Assembly: GCA_016763665.1 (NCBI GenBank)
Contig: JAESTI010000175.1
Coordinates: 1-6,062 of the forward strand
Direction of reading: 5' to 3'
Length of the DNA: 6,062 nt
Source: Bacteroidia bacterium
GTDB lineage: Bacteria; Bacteroidota; Bacteroidia; Flavobacteriales; NORP286
Shown: positions 4,747 through 6,062 of the stretch, piece by piece
Layout: the number at the start of each line of letters is the position of its first letter
Position numbering within the stretch: position 1 is the stretch's first letter
The notes under the pieces: model-generated
Database searches by the model: none
The model's input: the letters and a program-made list of their open reading frames with translations, nothing else
What the model was told of the DNA's origin: nothing
Program-made: the position numbers and the translations under genes

Positions 4747-6062
4747 ATGAAAACAAAATCAATTATTAATAAACCAGTATTTTGCGTCTTAACGCTAGGT
4801 ATAGTATTAATTGCTTCCTTATCAACAAGATCACAAACCTTAGATGGAGGCTTTGGGCATTCCATTATACTTTGTGAAGACAGCACCGTTTGGACATGCG
4901 GTAGTAATTATTATGGCGCATTAGGAGATGGAACAACAACAAACAGTAGTACACCGGTGCAAGTTTCCACGCTTTCCAAAATAATTGCAGTAGATTCAAG
5001 AGGTTCGAACTGCATGGCATTAGGTGATGACGGTTCGGTTTGGGCTTGGGGACATAATTACTATGGGCAATTAGGCAATGGTACCACTACAGGATTTGAT
5101 GCTAATCCTTCTCCGGCTCAGATAAATGGACTTTCCAATATAATTGATATAGCTGTAGGGGATGGTTTCTCCATGGCATTACAAAATGATAGTATGGTGT
5201 GGATGTGGGGATCTAATTCTTCCGGTCAATTAGGAATTGGCACAACTGAAGACACAACTCTACCTGTATTAGTTACTGGGCTCTCTGATGTTATCGCAAT
5301 AGCAGCTGGGGAGTTGCATACTATGGTACTTAAAAGTGACAGCACAGTTTGGACTTGGGGACATAATGCTTATGGGCAATTAGGTGATAGTACTAATAAT
5401 CAGAGCGAAGTAGCTGTAAAAGTAGTGGGTCTTGAAAATGTTGTTGCAATTGCAGCCGGAACCTGGCATTCTTTAGCAATAAGAGACGATGGTACTGTTT
5501 GGACATGGGGACATAATACTTATGGGCAATTAGGTGATGGCACAACGACAAGCAGTAACACACCAGTACAAGCATCCGGGCTTTCCAATACTAGTGCTAT
5601 TGCAGGAGGCTGGTTTCATAGCATAGCATTAAAAGATGATGGTACAGTATGGACATGGGGGGAAAACCAATATGGCCAATTAGGAGACGGTTCAAATACA
5701 GATGGTAGTTCACCTTCGCAGTTGTCCAGTCTATCGGGCATTACTGCTGTGGAAGCCGGGCGTGATCACTCTATGGCATTGAAAAATGATAAAACAGTAT
5801 GGACATGGGGATGGAACTGGAGGGGGCTACTGGGTGACGGCACAACTACAGATAGGAACACACCAGTAGAAATGGAATTAAGTTGCATTCCGACTGGTAT
5901 TCCCAAATATGATTTAGAAAGTGTACTTAACATTTTCCCCAATCCTTTCAAAGATGTGACGAACATCACCTACACACTGAACAAAGAAACGGAAGTCAGC
6001 ATTGAGGTTTTTAATTTAGAGGGGAAAAAAATCAGATCAGTGACAAATGAAAGACAACAAAA
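4747..6062 (+). CDS. RCC1-repeat beta-propeller protein with T9SS type A sorting domain (3' partial)
   Basis: The frame opens at ATG 4747 and stays open to the window edge, giving 438 residues without a stop. A signal peptide has K2/K4/K9, a hydrophobic core at 11-25 and cleavage near residues 29-30 (TRSQT). Seven RCC1 repeats follow, with the W of the VW pair at residues 49, 99, 152, 202, 252, 302 and 352. Six have a full WG.N..GQLG-type signature; the first has TCG for the WG part and GALG, the last GLLG. From about 393 comes the start of a T9SS type A sorting domain (LNIFPNPFKDVTNITYTLN, then VSIEVFNLEGKKI), cut by the edge, so the stop and the last few dozen residues are missing. The protein should be exported by Sec and then T9SS to the surface or medium. 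RCC1 propellers bind proteins or ligands; no enzyme residues are seen. It lies 40 bases after the previous gene and is a paralogue of the 476-1549 gene. Confidence 0.92.
   Translation, partial: MKTKSIINKPVFCVLTLGIVLIASLSTRSQTLDGGFGHSIILCEDSTVWTCGSNYYGALGDGTTTNSSTPVQVSTLSKIIAVDSRGSNCMALGDDGSVWAWGHNYYGQLGNGTTTGFDANPSPAQINGLSNIIDIAVGDGFSMALQNDSMVWMWGSNSSGQLGIGTTEDTTLPVLVTGLSDVIAIAAGELHTMVLKSDSTVWTWGHNAYGQLGDSTNNQSEVAVKVVGLENVVAIAAGTWHSLAIRDDGTVWTWGHNTYGQLGDGTTTSSNTPVQASGLSNTSAIAGGWFHSIALKDDGTVWTWGENQYGQLGDGSNTDGSSPSQLSSLSGITAVEAGRDHSMALKNDKTVWTWGWNWRGLLGDGTTTDRNTPVEMELSCIPTGIPKYDLESVLNIFPNPFKDVTNITYTLNKETEVSIEVFNLEGKKIRSVTNERQQ
5344..5550 (+). repeat. In-gene RCC1 repeats with near-identical DNA, 150-base period
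   Basis: The segment TATGGGCAATTAGGTGAT is present at 5371 and again at 5521, exactly 150 bases apart, with closely similar flanks (GGGGACATAAT on the left). A third related copy, TATGGGCAATTAGG, begins at 5062. Four of the six steps between repeats after the first two are 50 codons. The high DNA identity of repeats 4 and 5 suggests a recent duplication or conversion. Confidence 0.75.

Noticed and set aside
5393..5969. Reverse-strand open frames opposite the second RCC1-repeat gene
   Set aside because: They mirror the repeat DNA of the + strand gene; Leu/Gln-rich content is what the complement of such repeats gives.

Overview
The window looks like chromosome from a Bacteroidetes (Bacteroidota) bacterium. 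It is AT-rich, the starts sit behind A/T-rich leaders without a clear Shine-Dalgarno sequence, lipoproteins have a lysine-rich stretch after the lipobox cysteine, and two proteins carry a C-terminal domain of the type IX secretion system (T9SS) type A sorting class with a YPNP/FPNP opening. All genes I can support are on the + strand. The species cannot be told from this sequence.

Layout. Positions 2-226 are the 3' end of a LuxR/NarL-type DNA-binding regulator whose start lies outside the window. Positions 227-475 are non-coding and hold several short dyad symmetries. Then come an RCC1-repeat protein (476-1549) that stops inside its seventh repeat and has no sorting domain, a possible 48-residue single-span membrane protein (1552-1698), a small lipoprotein (1784-2221), a lipobox-bearing protein that looks like an outer-membrane beta-barrel (2257-3012), a secreted protein with seven repeats of about 52 residues plus a T9SS sorting domain (3009-4706), and a second RCC1-repeat protein (4747 to the window end) with seven complete repeats and the beginning of a T9SS sorting domain.

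The genes from 476 onward are closely spaced (gaps of 2, 85, 35, -4 and 40 bases), with no convincing terminator between them, so they may be one transcription unit. Every product appears to be an envelope, membrane or secreted protein. Three of the six are predicted seven-bladed beta-propellers, built on two unrelated repeat types. A reasonable inference is a cell-surface module: two lipid-anchored or outer-membrane components plus T9SS-exported propellers that could bind a ligand or partner. No enzyme active site is visible and no known pathway is identified, so the function is open.

The points most worth a second look are the truncated RCC1 paralogue that has lost its export signal, the small membrane ORF just after it, the exact 156-base repeat period in the middle propeller gene, and the cluster of dyads upstream of the unit.
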